A stretch of 64,000 nucleotides of DNA from an uncultured Eubacteriaceae bacterium (GCA_947086655.1 CAMTZM010000003.1:119021-183020), one strand, 5' to 3'. Positions 35,428-45,018 are shown, counted from the stretch's first letter. The notes: generated from the letters alone by a model not told the origin. A program made the numbers and translations.

Positions 35428-36654
35428 ATGAAAAAGGAAATTGCTGTCATAGGAGGCGGAGCGGCTGGGCTTTTTGCAGCTATTCACGCAGCACGCACAA
35501 ATAAAGCTATTAAAGTGAAAGTATATGAGAGAATGGATAGAGTAGGGAAAAAAATACTTGCCACAGGAAATGGACGTTGTAATTTTACAAATAAAAATAT
35601 ACTTATTGAAAATTATCATGGTAAAAATAATAATTTTGCGCAATATGCTTTGGAAAAATTTAATAATGAAAAAACGATTGATTTTTTTTCCTCAATAGGA
35701 ATACTTTCAAAAGAAGGTACAAGCGGTAAAATTTATCCATATAGCATGCAGGCATCTTCTGTGCTTGATGCGCTTAGAAACGAGGTTATAAGGCTTAATA
35801 TTGAGATTATAACAGAAAGTGACATAAAGGAGATATTAAATTATAAGGGGCAATTTAAAATTAAAACACATAATAAACTTTATAGTGCATCTGCAGTTAT
35901 TATGGCTTTAGGAGGAAAGGCAAGCTCTAATTTAGGCTCAAATGGAAGCGGATACAAAATAATGGAAAAGCTTGGACATAAAACGACAAAGCTTTCTCCG
36001 GCGCTTGTACAAATTAAAACTTCTTCAGATGCTGTAAAAGGGCTTAATGGAATAAAAATTAACGCTAAAGCCTATTTATATAAAGGAAAAAAATATATTT
36101 CAAGTGAAATAGGGGAGATACTTTTTACTAACTACGGACTTTCAGGTCCTCCTATATTTCAGCTTTCTGCCCTTGCTCAAAGCGACGGTATGAGTGTTTT
36201 AATTGATTTAATGCCTGAGTATAGCTTTGAAGAAATTTATAAAATGCTTTTAGAAAGAAAAAAATTACTTTCACATCTTTTAAGCGATAGTTTTTTTAAT
36301 GGAATGATAAATAAAAAAATAGGCATGATGATTTTAAAGAAATCCGGTGTTTATAAACTTAGTCTTCCTGTATGCGATATTAGCAATGAAACGCTTAAAA
36401 AAGCCTGTGAGAATATAAAGAATTTTTCATTTGATATTAAAGGGTTAAATGGTTTTGAAAACGCTCAGGTTACAGCCGGAGGACTTGAAACAAATATGTT
36501 TAATTGTAAAACTATGGAGTCTAAAATAATAAAGGGGCTTTATGCCGCCGGAGAGATATTTGATATTTACGGAGACTGCGGAGGATATAACTTACAATGG
36601 GCATGGTCGTCTGGATATATAGCCGGAGTAAACGCTGCTTTGAGTATGAGGTGA
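35428..36654 (+). CDS. FAD-dependent oxidoreductase, HI0933/YhiN family
   Basis: 408 residues; one base after the LCP stop. The FAD-binding GxGxxG is in VIGGGAAGLFAAIHAA, and the family signature is VGKKILATGNGRCNFTN; the C-terminus carries GEIFDIYGDCGGYNLQWAW. Members are often annotated as aminoacetone-oxidase-like. The substrate is not known to me. It forms a pair with the following flavoprotein. Confidence 0.9.
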   Translation: MKKEIAVIGGGAAGLFAAIHAARTNKAIKVKVYERMDRVGKKILATGNGRCNFTNKNILIENYHGKNNNFAQYALEKFNNEKTIDFFSSIGILSKEGTSGKIYPYSMQASSVLDALRNEVIRLNIEIITESDIKEILNYKGQFKIKTHNKLYSASAVIMALGGKASSNLGSNGSGYKIMEKLGHKTTKLSPALVQIKTSSDAVKGLNGIKINAKAYLYKGKKYISSEIGEILFTNYGLSGPPIFQLSALAQSDGMSVLIDLMPEYSFEEIYKMLLERKKLLSHLLSDSFFNGMINKKIGMMILKKSGVYKLSLPVCDISNETLKKACENIKNFSFDIKGLNGFENAQVTAGGLETNMFNCKTMESKIIKGLYAAGEIFDIYGDCGGYNLQWAWSSGYIAGVNAALSMR

Positions 36655-36658
36655 TAGT

Positions 36659-38242
36659 ATGCTTAGGATAAACAATATAAAAATACACGCCGAAAAGATT
36701 TTAAATGACAACGAAATAGAATTGAAACTATTAAGATTAAAGGCGGCCAAAGTTTTAAAAACGAAACCCGAAAAGATAAAGTCTATTGCTATTTCAAAAA
36801 AGTCAATTGATGCGAGAGAGCGTGAGAATATATTTTTTGTATACAGTGTTGATATAGATATTAATAATTGTGACAAATATATTGGACTTAAAAATATATC
36901 AAAAATATCGCATTTTAATTATACAGTAAACAAAAAAAATACAAAGGAAAATATACTTGTTGTGGGAGCGGGGCCGGCTGGTCTTATTGCGGCGCTTGTA
37001 CTTTCAATGGCGGGAATTAATCCTATTGTTGTTGAACGTGGGAAGGATGCCGATAGCCGTATTAATGATATAGAAAATTTTTTTAATGACGGCAAATTAA
37101 ATACAAATTCAAATGTTCAATTTGGTGAGGGCGGCGCTGGCACGTTTTCCGACGGAAAACTTACAACAGGTATAAATGATAAAAGAATACGTTTCATACT
37201 TGAGCAGTTTGTAGAAGCAGGAGCTCCGGAAGAAATACTTTACAGTGCAAAAGCTCATATAGGTACAGATAAGCTTGTTAAAATGGTTAAAGGAATAAGG
37301 AAAAAAATAATAAGTTTAGGCGGAAATATACTTTTTAATACAAAGCTTATAGATTTAGTTATAAAAGATGGAAAGTTAAATGCAGCTATTATTGAAAATG
37401 AGGGTGAAATATCTCAAATTGATACTAATAATGTTATTCTTGCAATAGGGCATAGTGCAAGAGACACTTTTGAAATGCTTTTTAGAAAGGGCGTACTTAT
37501 TCAGCCTAAAGCTTTTTCAATTGGAGTAAGAATTGAGCATAATCAAAAAATTCTTGATAAAAAACGCTATGGGAAATTTTCAGAAATACTTCCTCCGGCT
37601 GATTATAAGCTTTGGACTCATTTAAAAAATGAAAGAAGCGCATATACGTTTTGCATGTGTCCGGGAGGTTATGTTGTAAATGCGTCATCGGAAGAAGGCT
37701 GTGTTGTTACAAACGGAATGAGTTATTTTAAAAGAAATGGCAAAAATGCTAACAGTGCACTTTTAATAGGTGTTACCCCAAAAGATTATAAAGATGAGCA
37801 TCCTCTTTCAGGCGTTTATTTTCAAAGAGAGATTGAAAAAAAGGCGTTTATTGCAGGTGGCGGCGGATATCATGCTCCATTTCAAATGGTAGGTGATTTT
37901 TTAAATAATAGACGTACATTGGAATATGGCTGTATTAAACCTACAATAAAACCATATGCCGTAGGAAGTGATTTGAGAGAAGTATTTCCGGATTATATAA
38001 TTGAATCGTTAAAACTTTCTATTGTAGAACTTAATAAAAGGCTTGACGGTTTTTCAAATCCATATGCGGTTATTACAGCGGCAGAAACAAGAAGTTCATC
38101 TCCTATAAGAATTGTAAGAGATGATTTATTTAATTCAAATATAAAAGGGCTTATTCCATGCGGAGAAGGCTGCGGTTATGCCGGAGGAATTATTTCGGCT
38201 GCTGTTGATGGTATGAAATGTGCTGAAACGCTTTTAAATTAA
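36659..38242 (+). CDS. FAD-dependent dehydrogenase (COG2509-like)
   Basis: 527 residues, 4 bases after the previous gene. An N-terminal ~95-residue domain precedes the FAD motif VVGAGPAGLIAALVLSMAG; GGAGTFSDGKLTTG and IPCGEGCGYAGGI are further family marks. Large predicted flavin dehydrogenases of this group are common in Clostridia; the reaction is not known. Likely co-transcribed with the two genes upstream. Confidence 0.9.
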   Translation: MLRINNIKIHAEKILNDNEIELKLLRLKAAKVLKTKPEKIKSIAISKKSIDARERENIFFVYSVDIDINNCDKYIGLKNISKISHFNYTVNKKNTKENILVVGAGPAGLIAALVLSMAGINPIVVERGKDADSRINDIENFFNDGKLNTNSNVQFGEGGAGTFSDGKLTTGINDKRIRFILEQFVEAGAPEEILYSAKAHIGTDKLVKMVKGIRKKIISLGGNILFNTKLIDLVIKDGKLNAAIIENEGEISQIDTNNVILAIGHSARDTFEMLFRKGVLIQPKAFSIGVRIEHNQKILDKKRYGKFSEILPPADYKLWTHLKNERSAYTFCMCPGGYVVNASSEEGCVVTNGMSYFKRNGKNANSALLIGVTPKDYKDEHPLSGVYFQREIEKKAFIAGGGGYHAPFQMVGDFLNNRRTLEYGCIKPTIKPYAVGSDLREVFPDYIIESLKLSIVELNKRLDGFSNPYAVITAAETRSSSPIRIVRDDLFNSNIKGLIPCGEGCGYAGGIISAAVDGMKCAETLLN

Positions 38243-38292
38243 TAAGAATTAAAATTTGAATAAAAGATGTGAAGTTTTCAAATATTTTATAG

Positions 38293-38364
38293 AATACAAT
38301 ACCAAATACTTTAAATAAATTTTTATTAATTATTTAAAAAGTTTGGTATTGTATTTATTTTTTA
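38293..38364. terminator. Terminator after the flavoprotein gene
   Basis: AATACAATACCAAA (38293-38306) pairs perfectly with TTTGGTATTGTATT (38342-38355), followed by a T-run. Inner AT-rich pairs close the loop. It probably also serves the convergent gene. Confidence 0.85.
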
Positions 38365-38381
38365 ATTTAAAATTAAAAGAT

Positions 38382-40355
38382 TTAACAAAACTTATTTTTA
38401 ATACATTTCATTCCGAAATAAATACTAAAAAATTGAGCCATTTGTATTAGAGGAACAGCAGAAACAGTATAAAATATAAATCTATTATTAGAGCCGTTGT
38501 CTACATATATTAAAAATTCATTAAATATTGAATTAGCAATAATTAGTAAAATTATTGTAAGTATAATACCTACAACATATATAAATATATTCCACATTTT
38601 ATAGTTATGTGTTTTAATACCTTTAATTGAAGCAAATAGCAAAGCTATAAAGCCTATTATCGATAAAACAAATAAAGGTATAGACATAAATGAATATACA
38701 TTACTAATACTGTTTGAAATAGAAACAGGCACAATAGTAAATTTTTTACTGATATCTTGAGTTATTGTTGTATTTTCTTTACGTGTACAGCTTAATACAT
38801 TATTTTCAAAGCTATTATCATTTACAGTAGCAAATAGTTTATCATTTACATATATTTGTAACGCAAAGCTGTCATTTTTATTATTATGAGTATATCTATT
38901 ATTGTATATATATTCACCATTTTTCTTTTCTAATTTTATTTTATCTACAATTTGCCCTTCGTTATTATTATATAGATACATATCAATATTATCATTTTCG
39001 TTATTTACTTTTACTGTTCCTGTTATATCATAATTATATTTGTCAGCTCTTGTAGCGATAGAACCTGTCATAGCTTCTATTTTTCTTATCTGTTCATCTG
39101 TACCAGTTGATGGATGGGTTATATCTGCTCTCATATTATTATAACAAATAAGTGAAAATCCATTTTTAATAGAAAGTATAATATATTTTGGTATTTCATT
39201 TAATCTAATACCTTTTGCTTGATTTGATATAAATATTTTATCATTTTTCTTTATTCTGCCGTCATCAAAAGCCTGTAAAAGTTCATTATTAAGCTCTTCA
39301 AAAAATGCTTCTGTTTCGTAAGCGTTTTTATAATATCCTATGTCATTTGCTGCCTTTCTGATTGCCCAATGATATAAGTCTCCTTTAAATTCACCGTCTT
39401 TAAGATATGCGTCATAGGTATACATCATTTTTTCCATTTCGTTAAATACCGGACTTACAGCAGCAAACTTATCAAGAGCTGCCTTATATACCCAAACAAC
39501 TGGATTATTTTCTTCTGTTTCCGAATCAATTCTCATAATATTAGAGCAAAACTTAGCAAAATTACCTTGTGTCCTGTCATTTATGTATTTTGTACCATAG
39601 TGATAATAATTAAGTTTAGATATTGTCAGATTTGAAGATATAAGCATAATTAATGGCAAAGCAAAGAGAAGTATTCTTTTTATTAGTATATAAATGGTTG
39701 TTTTATAGTACATAAAGCTATGAACTATAAGAAACGCAATGCTTACAAATAGAAATGGAAGCACCCATATAGAGTCTTCTCTTATATACCAGAAAAATAT
39801 AAGCATAATACTTAAAAGCATACTCCAAGGGAATATAGACTTTATACCGTCGTTTTTTCTAATCCATATTGCAAGAAGTGATGCAAATATAGTTAAAACA
39901 GTTGGAAAAATAACAGACTGTCTGTAAAATCTTTGCACCACATTAAGTGTGAAACCAGCCGGCGAATAAAGAAGAAATAAATATAAAAGTAAAAGTACAT
40001 TTTTATTTTTTATTATTGGTTTTACTGCAAAAATAGTTATTGCTGATGAAAACACATAAAAGAGGGCAAGTCCTAACATATAAGGTATAGATAACCAATT
40101 GCATAGAGATACAAAAAATGGAAAACTCATACCCTTAACAAGAGATGAACTTGTATATGTCATAGGTTTAAGCCAATTAAATGTATATATTAACTCTGTA
40201 TATCTTACCATAAGAGCGTCATCTCCGCCGGCATTTCCTAAAGCCCATAGAGGAAGTTTGCTCATTAGCATTATTCTAAATAATGTAAGGGGGGGGGTAG
40301 TTAATAAAATTATTATATTTTCTATTTTTAATTTATTTTTAGTATTTTTTATCAT
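38382..40355 (-). CDS. Polytopic membrane protein, GT-C glycosyltransferase-like, with C9 tract
   Basis: 657 residues. About 7-8 membrane helices in the first 250 residues, a long extracellular region (~260-555) and three more helices at the end. An acidic GGDDAL follows the first helix, the place of the catalytic acid in GT-C enzymes that use lipid-linked sugars; REDS lies further on. I infer a surface glycan role, not a named enzyme. Codons ~19-22 (TTPPL) contain an uninterrupted run of nine Cs on the coding strand, which may vary in length. The gene stands alone, and no clear promoter is seen in 40356-40521. Confidence 0.75.
   Translation of the reverse strand: MIKNTKNKLKIENIIILLTTPPLTLFRIMLMSKLPLWALGNAGGDDALMVRYTELIYTFNWLKPMTYTSSSLVKGMSFPFFVSLCNWLSIPYMLGLALFYVFSSAITIFAVKPIIKNKNVLLLLYLFLLYSPAGFTLNVVQRFYRQSVIFPTVLTIFASLLAIWIRKNDGIKSIFPWSMLLSIMLIFFWYIREDSIWVLPFLFVSIAFLIVHSFMYYKTTIYILIKRILLFALPLIMLISSNLTISKLNYYHYGTKYINDRTQGNFAKFCSNIMRIDSETEENNPVVWVYKAALDKFAAVSPVFNEMEKMMYTYDAYLKDGEFKGDLYHWAIRKAANDIGYYKNAYETEAFFEELNNELLQAFDDGRIKKNDKIFISNQAKGIRLNEIPKYIILSIKNGFSLICYNNMRADITHPSTGTDEQIRKIEAMTGSIATRADKYNYDITGTVKVNNENDNIDMYLYNNNEGQIVDKIKLEKKNGEYIYNNRYTHNNKNDSFALQIYVNDKLFATVNDNSFENNVLSCTRKENTTITQDISKKFTIVPVSISNSISNVYSFMSIPLFVLSIIGFIALLFASIKGIKTHNYKMWNIFIYVVGIILTIILLIIANSIFNEFLIYVDNGSNNRFIFYTVSAVPLIQMAQFFSIYFGMKCIKNKFC
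40289..40297. repeat. G9/C9 mononucleotide tract in coding sequence
   Basis: Nine consecutive Gs on the plus strand, within the first ~22 codons of the membrane protein on the minus strand. Loss or gain of one base would truncate the protein. Such runs are rare in DNA this AT-rich. Confidence 0.8.
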
Positions 40356-40521
40356 TATAGTACCTCTTATATTTTTAAGTCGTTAGTAATTTTACAAAAC
40401 GGTTATTGGTATTCATAGCCTTATTTCTTTTCAAACATATATTTTTTAATGTGTTTTACTTAATGTTTTAACCATTGTATAATCCACTTAATTACTGTTT
40501 GCATTACAGTATATTATTGCC

Positions 40522-41886
40522 CTATTTATCAGCTTTTGACATTAATACAACTGTTTCAACATGTTCCGTCATGCAGAACATATCTACCGGCTGTGCTTTA
40601 ACAAATGTATATCCGCCTTTGCAAAGTCTTTTTATATCTCTTGCAAGTGTAGCGCAGTCGCAAGATACGTAAACGATTTTTTTAGGTGTCATATTGATAA
40701 TAGTATCAATAATAAGTTCATCGCAGCCCTTTCTTGGAGGGTCAAGAACTATACAGTCGGCTTTAATTCCCTCATTATGCAGCTTAGGAATTATGCTTTC
40801 TGATTTACCCTCTATAAATTCTACGTTAAAAATACCGTTAATATCGGCGTTTTTAACAGCGTCTTTAACAGCATCGGCTACAACTTCGATTCCATAAACA
40901 AACTTTGCTTTTTTTGCAAGAAAAAGGGATATAGTTCCTATTCCGCAGTAAGCATCTATAACAGTTTCTTCTCCTGTCAGTTCGGCAAAATTAATTGCCG
41001 TATTATATAAAACTTCTGTCTGTACAGGATTAACTTGAAAAAAGGAAAGAGGAGAAACTTGAAATTTAAGTTTCCCTATATAATCTGTAATAAAATCATT
41101 TCCAAAAACACTTTTATTTTTATTTCCCAAAACGGTATTTGTTCTTTTTTTATTTATATTTATAACAATACTTTTTATATTTTCATTTTGATTAAGCAGT
41201 TTCTCAATAAGTTTATTTTCGTATGCAATCCCGTTTGAGTTAACTACAACAACCACCATTATATTGCCTGTTTTTTTTGAAGTTCGTATAATAAGATGTC
41301 TTACGATACCTTTATGTTTTTGTTCATCATAAGGAGGAATATTATTTTCAAGCATAAATTCTTTAAAACATTTTACAATTTCATTTGTATCTTTATTTTG
41401 TATATAACATTTTGGTGTTTCAATAATTCTATGGCTTCTTTTAGCATAAAAGCCTATTACAACATTATCTTCGTTTTGCCCTACGGGATATTGTGCCTTA
41501 TTTCTGTAAAATAAAGGATTATCCATGCCTTTTATATCAAGTACATTTGGGTTTTCAATACCGCCTATTCTCTCAATGGTGTCTTTAACTTTTTTTGTTT
41601 TAAATTCAAGTTGCTTTTTATAATCCATATGCTGTAATGAACAGCCGCCGCATTTCCCAAATGAAGGGCATATAGGCTCTGTTCTAAATTCAGAAGGTTT
41701 AATAATACTTTCAATTTTTCCGTATCCGTAGTTTTTTTTGACTTTAAGCATTTTTATTTTAATTTTGTCTCCTATACATGCGCCTTCAACAAATACAGCA
41801 AAACCGTCTACTTTTCCGATTCCCTCACCATGTACGCCAATATCAGTTATTTCTAATATATAATTTTCATTTTTAATAATATTCAT
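40522..41886 (-). CDS. rlmD: 23S rRNA (uracil-5-)-methyltransferase, RlmD/RumA type
   Basis: 454 residues. A TRAM domain (residues ~1-65) is followed by the Fe-S cysteine cluster CPSFGKCGGCSLQHM, SAM-binding GIGTISLFLA with YCGIG, and the catalytic cysteine region VYVSCDCATLARD with LDPPRKGCDE. It methylates U in 23S rRNA using SAM. It overlaps the upstream 47-codon gene by 4 bases, so they are coupled. A paralogue lies at 61.8-63.2 kb. Confidence 0.93.
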   Translation of the reverse strand: MNIIKNENYILEITDIGVHGEGIGKVDGFAVFVEGACIGDKIKIKMLKVKKNYGYGKIESIIKPSEFRTEPICPSFGKCGGCSLQHMDYKKQLEFKTKKVKDTIERIGGIENPNVLDIKGMDNPLFYRNKAQYPVGQNEDNVVIGFYAKRSHRIIETPKCYIQNKDTNEIVKCFKEFMLENNIPPYDEQKHKGIVRHLIIRTSKKTGNIMVVVVVNSNGIAYENKLIEKLLNQNENIKSIVININKKRTNTVLGNKNKSVFGNDFITDYIGKLKFQVSPLSFFQVNPVQTEVLYNTAINFAELTGEETVIDAYCGIGTISLFLAKKAKFVYGIEVVADAVKDAVKNADINGIFNVEFIEGKSESIIPKLHNEGIKADCIVLDPPRKGCDELIIDTIINMTPKKIVYVSCDCATLARDIKRLCKGGYTFVKAQPVDMFCMTEHVETVVLMSKADK

Positions 41887-42026
41887 TTTATTTTATCCCT
41901 CACTAAAAGTTCTCTTATCGCCATTGCGAGAGTTTCGTTATTACTTAATTTTAAAGTTTTTTCAAGTTTTGATTCTTTAACTTCAATAGGTTTCAAATTT
42001 TTTTTATTGTCATTTAATTTATTCAT
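41883..42026 (-). CDS. 47-residue small protein translationally coupled to the RlmD-type gene
   Basis: The ATG at 42026 is preceded by AAAGGAGGAATAATT, a strong RBS, and the stop TGA overlaps the methyltransferase ATG as ATGA. The protein is charged and helical (ESKLEKTLKLSNNETLAMAI), with an N-terminal Lys/Asn-rich stretch. No family is recognised. The strong RBS and the 4-base coupling support translation. Confidence 0.7.
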   Translation of the reverse strand: MNKLNDNKKNLKPIEVKESKLEKTLKLSNNETLAMAIRELLVRDKIK

Positions 42027-42059
42027 AATTATTCCTCCTTTTCATATATTTTAAAATAT

Positions 42060-42632
42060 TCAAATTTTATTAAAAGGTGAAAATTCGCATACTGTATTAC
42101 GCATAAAACAGTAACGGCATTTGGCAAAATTGGAGGCAGCGTCTCCCTCTCCTGTTAAAAGCATATTTCTCATTTGACAAACTATATTAAGAGTTTCCTG
42201 ACGCAGTTTATTGGTATTTTTAACAACAAACATATAATCGCTGTAAATAAGTCTTCCGCTTTTGGGCTTAATATTAAAATATTCCTCTATTATTATAAAA
42301 TATGCCGCAAGCTGCATTAAATCGCCTTTTCTTGGGTAAGGTTCGTTTCCTATACTTCCGCTTTTAAGTTCGACAGGAATAAGCATACCTGTAAAAATAT
42401 TTTTAAATATAAAATCAGGTTTTCCTTTTAATTCATATTCTTCACAATAAAGAATTTTTGAATAAATAACGTCCTCTTTTTTTCTTTTTACTTTTTGGTC
42501 GGTATAAATAAGTTTTGAAAAAAAAGGTTTTAAAGAAGGTTTTTTCTTTTTTATTTTTTCTGAGAATATTAGTTTAACGACTGCTGTAATAATAAAAGCA
42601 GCCAAAAACGCAAAAATATATTTCATATCCAT
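42060..42632 (-). CDS. Cas4-like PD-(D/E)XK nuclease, catalytic part, with membrane anchor
   Basis: 190 residues. An N-terminal membrane helix (residues ~3-24) is followed by a Cas4/RecB-type nuclease core with the acidic GKPDF and VELKSG (PD...ExK), then QLAAY, the QhxxY-type motif. It ends in CRYCFMRNTVC, the three C-terminal cysteines of an Fe-S cluster. The N-terminal cysteine motif of a normal Cas4 is missing here but is encoded in the gene just upstream, which it overlaps by 10 bases. So the nuclease appears to be built from two membrane-anchored chains. No CRISPR array or other cas gene is in view. Confidence 0.8.
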   Translation of the reverse strand: MDMKYIFAFLAAFIITAVVKLIFSEKIKKKKPSLKPFFSKLIYTDQKVKRKKEDVIYSKILYCEEYELKGKPDFIFKNIFTGMLIPVELKSGSIGNEPYPRKGDLMQLAAYFIIIEEYFNIKPKSGRLIYSDYMFVVKNTNKLRQETLNIVCQMRNMLLTGEGDAASNFAKCRYCFMRNTVCEFSPFNKI

Positions 42633-42919
42633 TTCCTCAAATAATAGACTACGGCTAAAATAATTAAAATAGAAACAAATAAAAGTATTGTTTTTAATAT
42701 TGTTTTTATTTTATTTTTCAAATAATAAGAATTATGAAACTTTACTCCTTTTTTTAGATTGCTTGTTGATGTATCAGAAAGTCCTAATTTTAGCATTTTT
42801 TCATTATACATTTTACGAATTTTGCTGTTTCCATAAAGCCTTTGATAATACCATTGATAAGGGCAGTAAATAAATTTGTTTATTTCGTTTGCTGAAATTT
42901 TTGGACTGTCGTTTTTCAT
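42623..42919 (-). CDS. Cas4-like N-terminal cysteine subunit with membrane anchor
   Basis: 98 residues. The first ~30 residues, SANEINKFIYCPYQWYYQRL, match the start of Cas4 proteins, including the first Fe-S cysteine. A C-terminal membrane helix (~75-93) ends the chain. It overlaps YhaM by 4 bases (ATGA) and the nuclease gene by 10 bases, so the three are translationally coupled. With the next gene it would supply all four cysteines of a Cas4-type cluster. It may alternatively be a single gene broken by a frameshift, but each part has its own membrane helix. Confidence 0.75.
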   Translation of the reverse strand: MKNDSPKISANEINKFIYCPYQWYYQRLYGNSKIRKMYNEKMLKLGLSDTSTSNLKKGVKFHNSYYLKNKIKTILKTILLFVSILIILAVVYYLRKWI

Positions 42920-43860
42920 TTATAGTCAGACTTCCTTATATTTCTGCTTAATATTTTACTGTATCCTGCCCAATTTGACTGAGTGTTATTTTTATCAATA
43001 ATATCTTCAAACATTTTTAATTTTGAATCCATATTATCAGCGCAGTATAATATAAAGGCTTCTATGGTTTTAGGTCTTTTAGGTGAGCAGTATTCGTATT
43101 CTCCATGATGAGCCAATATAGAGTGTTTTAGAAGTACTTTAAGTTCTTCAGGAAATCCGTCTATATTTTCAGATTCTTTTGTAATAAGTTCTGTACAAAT
43201 AACTATATGCCCTAAAAGCTGTCCCTCGTCTGTATAATCGTTGTCAGGGAAATTAGAAAGTTCAAAAACTTTTCCTACATCATGCAGCATTGCAGTTGCT
43301 ATAAGAATATCTCTGTTTACATACTTATATCTTACGCTCATAAAATCACATATTTTAACAACACTTAATGTATGCTCCAAAAGACCGCCCATATAATTGT
43401 GGTGAAGTGCTTTTGCAGCAGAATGGGTTTTAAAATTTTCAGATATAGTTTTATTTTTTACAAAAATATTTTCTAAAAGTTTTTTTATATAAGGATTAGA
43501 AATAGCGTTCATATATTCCATAAGCTCATTATACAAAACAGAAATATCTTTATCTGTACATGGAATATAGTCTGCTGGTTCATATTCACCGTCTTGACTT
43601 TTTCTTATTTTTTTAACATTAAGTTGAAGTTCATTTTGATAAGTTAAAACAATGGCGTCTATTTTAATAAAATCGTTTTCCTCAAAATTTTGAATATTGT
43701 TATTAAGTTCCCAAACCTTTGCATCTATAAAACCTGTTTTATCCTGAAGTTTTAAAGACAAATAATTTTTGCCGGCTCTTGACCTCATAGATTGTTTTTG
43801 TTTGCATAAGTAATGCCCTATTACGTTTTCGCCTTCTTTTAAATCTTCTATGTATCTCAT
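42916..43860 (-). CDS. yhaM: 3'-5' exoribonuclease YhaM-type (OB-fold plus HD domain)
   Basis: 314 residues. An N-terminal OB-fold nucleic-acid binding region (about 15-90) is followed by an HD hydrolase domain with HHNYMGGLLEHTLSV and MLHDVGKVFEL, the metal-binding residues, and HHGEYEYCSPKRPKT near the end. YhaM-type enzymes digest RNA or DNA 3' ends. It heads a minus-strand operon with the two Cas4-like genes, the 47-codon gene and the RlmD-type gene. No clear promoter is assigned in the AT-rich gap to pseG. Confidence 0.92.
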   Translation of the reverse strand: MRYIEDLKEGENVIGHYLCKQKQSMRSRAGKNYLSLKLQDKTGFIDAKVWELNNNIQNFEENDFIKIDAIVLTYQNELQLNVKKIRKSQDGEYEPADYIPCTDKDISVLYNELMEYMNAISNPYIKKLLENIFVKNKTISENFKTHSAAKALHHNYMGGLLEHTLSVVKICDFMSVRYKYVNRDILIATAMLHDVGKVFELSNFPDNDYTDEGQLLGHIVICTELITKESENIDGFPEELKVLLKHSILAHHGEYEYCSPKRPKTIEAFILYCADNMDSKLKMFEDIIDKNNTQSNWAGYSKILSRNIRKSDYK

Positions 43861-44046
43861 AATATCCTCCGTATAAAAATTTAATTATAATAATTATAAA
43901 CCATACTTTAATTTTATTCCATACTTTACTTAAACTTATTCATATAAATAAATTTATATTTATATATTTGTTTTTATTTTAAAAGACGAAGGATTATTAT
44001 GATATAATTTGTATATATAAAATAAAGGAGGGTATAAAAAAATCTT

Positions 44047-45018
44047 ATGAAAAAGAAAATTGCTGTAAGAGCAGATGGAGGAACAAAAAACGGTTTAGGA
44101 CATATTATGCGTACTATGGCATTGGCTGAAGAATTAAAGAAAGACTTTGACGTTTTTTACATATGTTCAAATAAAAATGAATTTGATGCCGGAAGAAAAA
44201 CTATTTTAGAAAAGGGGTATTCTGTTTATTCAGATACAGAATATAAAACAGGTAATCTTTTAATTATAGATATGTATGGAATAGATGAAAATTATATAAC
44301 AATGTACAGAAAACAGTTTGATAAAATAATGTATATTGATGATTTACACGAATTAAAATATTATGACTGTGATATATTATTAAATAGAAATATAGGCTCT
44401 GAGGATATAAAATATAATATAAGAAAAGGCGGACAAATCCTTTTAGGAGGAAAATATTGTATTTTAAGAAAAGAATTTTACCGTAGCTGCAAAACTTTTA
44501 ATGAATCAGTTAAAGAAGTACTTATTACTTTAGGGGGAAGCGATGTTACAAACTCATCAGCAGAACTTGCCAAAGTCATATCAAATTTTGGTTTTAATGT
44601 ATCGATAGCTATTGGAGCTGGTTTTTCATATGAAAATAAAAAAAGGCTTGAAGATATTAAATCAGATAAAATAAAACTTTATTATGAGCCTGTTATGGCT
44701 GATATGTATGAAAAATGTGATATAGCAGTAAGTGCGCTTGGAGGTTCGTTATTTGAACTTTGTGCGCTTGGTGTACCGTTTGTTGGGGTAACTGCTGCTG
44801 ACAATCAAATGGAAACAGCTTATATAGGTGAGAAAAAAGGGCTGTTTAAATATGGAGGGGATTTAAGAAATTATAACAAGACTGATTTTATAAAAGCGTT
44901 TAATTTTATAGCATATAATGTTGAGGAAAGAAAAAAGGTTTATGACAGCCAGCGAAAGGCTGTTGATATAAATGGTACAAAAAATATAGTTAATTGTATT
45001 TATGCTATACTTATTTAA
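44047..45018 (+). CDS. pseG: UDP-2,4-diacetamido-trideoxy-altropyranose hydrolase, PseG
   Basis: 323 residues; removes UDP in pseudaminic acid synthesis, between the PseH and PseI steps. The start, IAVRADGGTKNGLGHIMR, holds the catalytic GxGHxxR motif, and the C-terminal half has the GT-B-like ISALGGSLFELCALGVP-type nucleotide-binding pattern (here VSALGGSLFELCALGVPFVG). It lies 22 kb from pseBIC, behind AAAGGAGGG. A hairpin follows. Confidence 0.92.
   Translation: MKKKIAVRADGGTKNGLGHIMRTMALAEELKKDFDVFYICSNKNEFDAGRKTILEKGYSVYSDTEYKTGNLLIIDMYGIDENYITMYRKQFDKIMYIDDLHELKYYDCDILLNRNIGSEDIKYNIRKGGQILLGGKYCILRKEFYRSCKTFNESVKEVLITLGGSDVTNSSAELAKVISNFGFNVSIAIGAGFSYENKKRLEDIKSDKIKLYYEPVMADMYEKCDIAVSALGGSLFELCALGVPFVGVTAADNQMETAYIGEKKGLFKYGGDLRNYNKTDFIKAFNFIAYNVEERKKVYDSQRKAVDINGTKNIVNCIYAILI

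Noticed and set aside
42060..42919. CRISPR-Cas locus
   Set aside because: Cas4-like genes are present, but there are no repeats, spacers or other cas genes in the window.
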